Shown here in pieces: positions 63,896 to 64,000 of a stretch of DNA of 64,000 bases. Source of the DNA: Methanofervidicoccus sp. A16 (GTDB lineage: Archaea > AGJL01 > Methanococci > Methanococcales > Methanococcaceae); the NCBI RefSeq assembly GCF_003351865.1, contig NZ_CP022242.1:496001-560000 (forward strand). The letters are read 5' to 3'. The notes beneath the pieces were generated by a model. The model made no database searches and was not told where the DNA came from. It saw nothing but the letters and a program-made list of their open reading frames with translations. Both the position numbers and the translations under genes were made by a program. Each line of letters starts with the position of its first letter. The stretch's first letter is position 1.

Positions 63896-64000
63896 TTATT
63901 TCACCTCCTTTGAAAAAAATATTTTCCTATTAAACCAGAAGAATACTCCTAAGTCAAGACCTACAGATAATGGTACAATTAAATACCTATTTACACTTAT
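63896..64000 (-). CDS. C-terminal fragment of a membrane protein, cut by the window edge
   Basis: The last 34 codons before a TAA read ISVNRYLIVPLSVGLDLGVF followed by FWFNRK, then end SKEVK. A hydrophobic segment before a basic tail suggests a final membrane helix. The AGGAGGTGA near its stop could also be a ribosome binding site for a downstream gene, but the 77 bp to the DUF2100 start hold its own site. I cannot name the family. Confidence 0.5.
   Translation of the reverse strand: MSVNRYLIVPLSVGLDLGVFFWFNRKIFFSKEVK

Overview
This window is chromosomal DNA of a hydrogenotrophic methanogen of the order Methanococcales, probably a thermophile close to Methanocaldococcus, Methanotorris or Methanothermococcus. 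The evidence is Mer, CofH, AksF, MptE, CbiD and CbiH, a KlbA intein at the position known from M. jannaschii, archaeal Gar1, TFB, Pelota, KEOPS Pcc1 and Hjc, and very AT-rich spacers. Ribosome binding sites of the GGTGAT type sit a few bases before most starts, and several starts are TTG or GTG. Coding density is ordinary except for about a dozen long spacers of 350 to 1,330 bp.

Layout. 234-5252 holds a RecJ-like DHH protein, a TIM-barrel protein, gar1 and tfb. 5379-9857 is a type IV pilus-like secretion set: KlbA ATPase with a mini-intein and two membrane platform proteins. 9789-19287 has an HD hydrolase, cbiD, a PurM-like protein, aroA, a HerA-like ATPase and a CobQ-like protein with reversed domain order. 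20656-25665 has sppA, an RPA-type protein, tRNA-Leu(UAA), proS, crcB and a DUF89 protein. 25867-28319 is a thiol/sulfur-handling cluster (DUF169, thioredoxin, small Cys protein, TusA-DsrE fusion) next to a short IS6-like insertion sequence. 29377-37243 has a thiamine-binding protein, pdxS, gap, cofH, mer, ribK, trpF and a HAD protein, i.e. PLP, F420, flavin and methanogenesis functions. 38116-45663 has thiDN, mptE, lysA, hjc, a methanogenesis-marker-like gene, mobA, nfeD and a Gate-domain membrane protein. 46418-49661 has a geranylgeranyl reductase, a 53-residue ferredoxin, a secreted nuclease and a TtuA-like tRNA thiolase. 50495-56337 encodes a 1,422-residue secreted phosphoesterase and an S-layer-like protein behind a promoter with two perfect inverted repeats. 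56362-63819 has pelA, the aksF-pcc1-VIT-DUF2115 chain, feoA, a glycosyltransferase, a methyltransferase, a TM2 protein, cbiH and a DUF2100 protein.

The most unusual content is in the long spacers. They carry short non-coding elements with a shared terminal inverted repeat (ACCYTARTTCCCATCAAA). Five of these insertions show exact 8-9 bp target duplications. Two core sequences (A and B) occur repeatedly, often as half-elements, composites or nested clusters, the largest 886 bp. A third family (C), without recognisable inverted ends, recurs at about a dozen sites and folds into a layered hairpin whose stems change together between copies, followed by a T-rich tail. No transposase matching the shared ends lies in the window. 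The recurrent sequences look like MITE-type elements and a multicopy structured RNA or terminator-like family. All functional statements come from reading the sequence and remembered family knowledge; no database search was made.
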